A stretch of DNA of 6,917 nt from Ruminococcaceae bacterium UBA5401 (lineage in GTDB: Bacteria; Bacillota; Clostridia; Oscillospirales; Acutalibacteraceae): the NCBI GenBank assembly GCA_002409675.1, contig DHOB01000074.1:28893-35809 (forward strand), written 5' to 3'. This document shows positions 5,842 to 6,917 of this stretch, piece after piece. The position numbers were made by a program, and so were the translations under genes. The notes beneath the pieces are model-generated. The model ran no database searches. It saw nothing but the letters and a program-made list of their open reading frames with translations, and had not been told where the DNA came from. Numbering within the stretch: position 1 is the stretch's first letter; each line of letters starts with the position of its first letter.

Positions 5842-5898
5842 AAAAGGAGCACTTTCAATCCTAAAATTCCGAATGGAAAAACGGAGGTGTGCAAAAAC

Positions 5899-6420
5899 AT
5901 GGGCATTGAAATCGTAAAGGGCGATATTACGAAGTTCAGGGCGGACGCCATCGTAAACGCGGCGAACACCTCCCTGCTCGGGGGCGGCGGCGTGGACGGC
6001 GCCATCCACCGGGCGGCGGGGCCCGGTCTGCTGGCGGAGTGCCGGAAGCTGCACGGCTGCGAAACGGGGAAGGCGAAAATCACGGCCGGCTACGCCCTGC
6101 CGGCGCGGTATGTGATCCACACGCCCGGCCCCGTCTGGCACGGCGGGACCGCCGGCGAGGACGGCCTGCTCGCTTCCTGCTACCGGAGCTGCCTGCAGCT
6201 TGCGGAACGGCACGGGTGCCGCACCGTGGCGTTTCCGTCCATCAGCACGGGGGCGTACCGTTTTCCGCTCGAGCGCGCCGCAGCCATCGCCATCCGTGAA
6301 ATCTCGGCTTTTCTCAGGGCCTCCAAAACCGTGCGCGGGGTGGCCCTGGTCTGCTTCGACGGCCGGACCGCAGCCGCTTACGAGGCGGCGCTGGAACGGT
6401 CCCGGCGGACGGACGCCTGA
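5899..6420 (+). CDS. MacroD/YmdB-type macrodomain protein (ADP-ribose / O-acetyl-ADP-ribose hydrolase)
   Basis: A 173-aa single-domain protein covering a whole macrodomain. Family motifs: GDITKFRADAIVNAANTSL (8-26), the GGGGVDGAIHRAAG loop (28-41), TGKAKITAGYALPARYVIHT (56-75), GPVW (77-80) and the phosphate-binding FPSISTGAYRFP (112-123). N23 and D33 match the residues used by YmdB/MacroD enzymes to deacetylate O-acetyl-ADP-ribose and remove mono-ADP-ribose from acidic side chains. The start is ATG 5899, preceded by GGAGGTG with 9-nt spacing. The frame stays open 41 codons upstream, overlapping the HD-GYP gene, but that extension has no family resemblance. It is probably co-transcribed with the HD-GYP gene, 73 bp away. 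Cellular target unknown. Confidence 0.94.
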   Translation: MGIEIVKGDITKFRADAIVNAANTSLLGGGGVDGAIHRAAGPGLLAECRKLHGCETGKAKITAGYALPARYVIHTPGPVWHGGTAGEDGLLASCYRSCLQLAERHGCRTVAFPSISTGAYRFPLERAAAIAIREISAFLRASKTVRGVALVCFDGRTAAAYEAALERSRRTDA

Positions 6421-6490
6421 CGACAGACTCCGGGTCTTCGGAGCGCGCGGCGCAGCCGCACAATGGAACTTTCAGTTTTAAACTTTATAA

Positions 6491-6506
6491 TTTATAGATT
6501 TATAGA
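6491..6506. repeat. AT-rich tandem repeat TTTATAGA x2
   Basis: TTTATAGA occurs twice without a gap (6491-6498, 6499-6506). TTTATAGATAT (6499-6509) recurs at 6-16, at the left end of the window. Both lie in very AT-rich intergenic DNA, where chance similarity is likely. Confidence 0.35.
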
Positions 6507-6514
6507 TATTTGAT

Positions 6515-6559
6515 GCACCGTGCTTTGAAGTCCATCTGAAAAGCGCGGTGCTCTTTTCT
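6515..6559 (+). terminator. Intrinsic terminator of the HD-GYP / macrodomain unit
   Basis: GCACCGTGCTTT (6515-6526) and AAAGCGCGGTGC (6540-6551) form a 12-bp stem with one G-U pair and a 13-nt loop, followed by TCTTTTCT (6552-6559). It lies about 95 nt after the macrodomain stop. The reverse strand lacks a T run after the stem, so it works on plus-strand transcripts. Confidence 0.8.
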
Positions 6560-6575
6560 GCCCCGATTCTTTTCT

Positions 6576-6607
6576 AAAAACGGCCTTTTACTTTTGGGAA
6601 GAGGCCG
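6576..6607 (-). terminator. Intrinsic terminator of the MotB-like gene, overlapping its stop codon
   Basis: On the minus strand CGGCCT (6607-6602) pairs with AGGCCG (6586-6581), extended by two A-T pairs after a mismatch, then TTTTT (6580-6576). The 5' arm lies in the last codons and the stop codon falls in the loop. Confidence 0.75.
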
Positions 6608-6917
6608 AAGAAGTTCTGGAAGGATTCTGCGCGGCATCTTTGGAGGGATTTTTGTAAATCGTAATTTCGACCCTGCGGTTTTTCGCGCGCCCCTCCTCGG
6701 TGGAATTATCCGCTATCGGCGCGTAATGGGCATATCCCTGAATGGAGAGCTTGTCGCCGCGGAGGCCGTAATCCAGCAGGCTGTTCAGCACGGTGACCGC
6801 GCGCTGGGTGGAGAGCATCCACGAAATCTGGTCGCTGCGCGTGGAATTGACCACCACGTTCGCCGTATGCCCGCTGATGGTGATATGGTCCACACGGTCG
6901 TAAACCGCCGCGAGGGC
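6588..6917 (-). CDS. MotB / OmpA-family peptidoglycan-binding protein, C-terminal part
   Basis: The frame is open to the right edge, giving 109 visible residues; the N-terminus (plug, membrane helix) lies outside. The visible part is an OmpA-like peptidoglycan-binding domain of MotB type: VDHITISGHT (9-18), LSTQRAVTVLNSLLDYGL (35-52), KLSIQGYAHYAPIADNSTEEGRAKNRRVEITI, then a Ser/Ala/Gln-rich tail. MotB anchors the flagellar stator to the cell wall beside the MotA channel. Two usual cell-wall-binding positions differ: the Asp after GHT is Ala (residue 19) and the Asn of NxxLSxxRA is Ser (32), while the Arg (39) is kept. A non-flagellar OmpA-domain protein is possible; a motA gene just beyond the window would settle it. 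A terminator overlaps the 3' end. Confidence 0.82.
   Translation of the reverse strand, partial: ALAAVYDRVDHITISGHTANVVVNSTRSDQISWMLSTQRAVTVLNSLLDYGLRGDKLSIQGYAHYAPIADNSTEEGRAKNRRVEITIYKNPSKDAAQNPSRTSSASSQK

Noticed and set aside
5842..5880. Extra small gene after the AAAAGGAG in the HD-GYP/macrodomain gap
   Set aside because: No start codon at a fitting distance; the ATG at 5873 opens only 14 codons and is 23 nt away.
5776..5898. Upstream extension of the macrodomain protein by 41 residues
   Set aside because: It overlaps the HD-GYP gene, has no family similarity, and the GGAGGTG before ATG 5899 gives a better start.
4596..6083. A 495-codon minus-strand frame opposite the HD-GYP gene
   Set aside because: Antisense shadow of a clear HD-GYP gene and the start of the macrodomain gene; no domain and no plausible ribosome binding site.
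1..6917. Mobile element, CRISPR array or defence island
   Set aside because: No transposase or integrase, no spaced repeats, and no nuclease or toxin-antitoxin signature; the RHH protein has no toxin gene beside it.

Overview
The window looks like chromosomal DNA from a Gram-positive, motile, fairly GC-rich member of the Clostridia (Bacillota). An Oscillospirales/Ruminococcaceae-type genome is my guess, not a proof. The reasons are strong GGAGG-type ribosome binding sites, three TTG starts, short AT-rich promoter regions between GC-rich genes, compact intrinsic terminators, a bacterial ClpB, an HD-GYP protein and a MotB-like stator protein. I see no transposase, tRNA, rRNA, CRISPR array or phage gene.

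Layout, left to right. (1) 1-140 is very AT-rich and carries two overlapping dyads in front of a TetR-family regulator (141-749, +). (2) The regulator runs head-on into clpB (757-3360, -) with only 7 bp between the stop codons. The likely clpB terminator lies inside the regulator's coding tail. (3) clpB is the second gene of a two-gene unit led by a ribbon-helix-helix (RHH) protein with a C-terminal cysteine cluster (3384-4049, -). A good sigma-A promoter (TTTACA-N17-TATACT) with palindromic elements precedes the unit. (4) A 58-aa protein (4197-4373, -, TTG start) sits upstream with its own terminator. (5) A 258-bp divergent region with several dyads and a structured leader precedes a tandem HD / HD-GYP protein (4632-5825, +), followed after 73 bp by a MacroD/YmdB-type macrodomain protein (5899-6420, +). 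(6) Back-to-back terminators separate this pair from the C-terminal part of a MotB/OmpA-like protein entering from the right edge (6588-6917, -).

How the genes may work together. The RHH-clpB unit suggests disaggregase expression controlled by its own RHH protein, since I found no CIRCE or CtsR-like site at its promoter. The HD-GYP and macrodomain proteins may form a small nucleotide-signal turnover unit: cyclic-di-GMP-type hydrolysis plus ADP-ribose or O-acetyl-ADP-ribose processing. The MotB-like neighbour fits a cyclic-di-GMP/motility theme, but proximity alone does not prove a link. The most interesting items are the RHH-clpB unit, the asymmetric tandem HD protein paired with a macrodomain, the terminator hidden in a convergent gene, and the unannotated-looking 58-aa gene.
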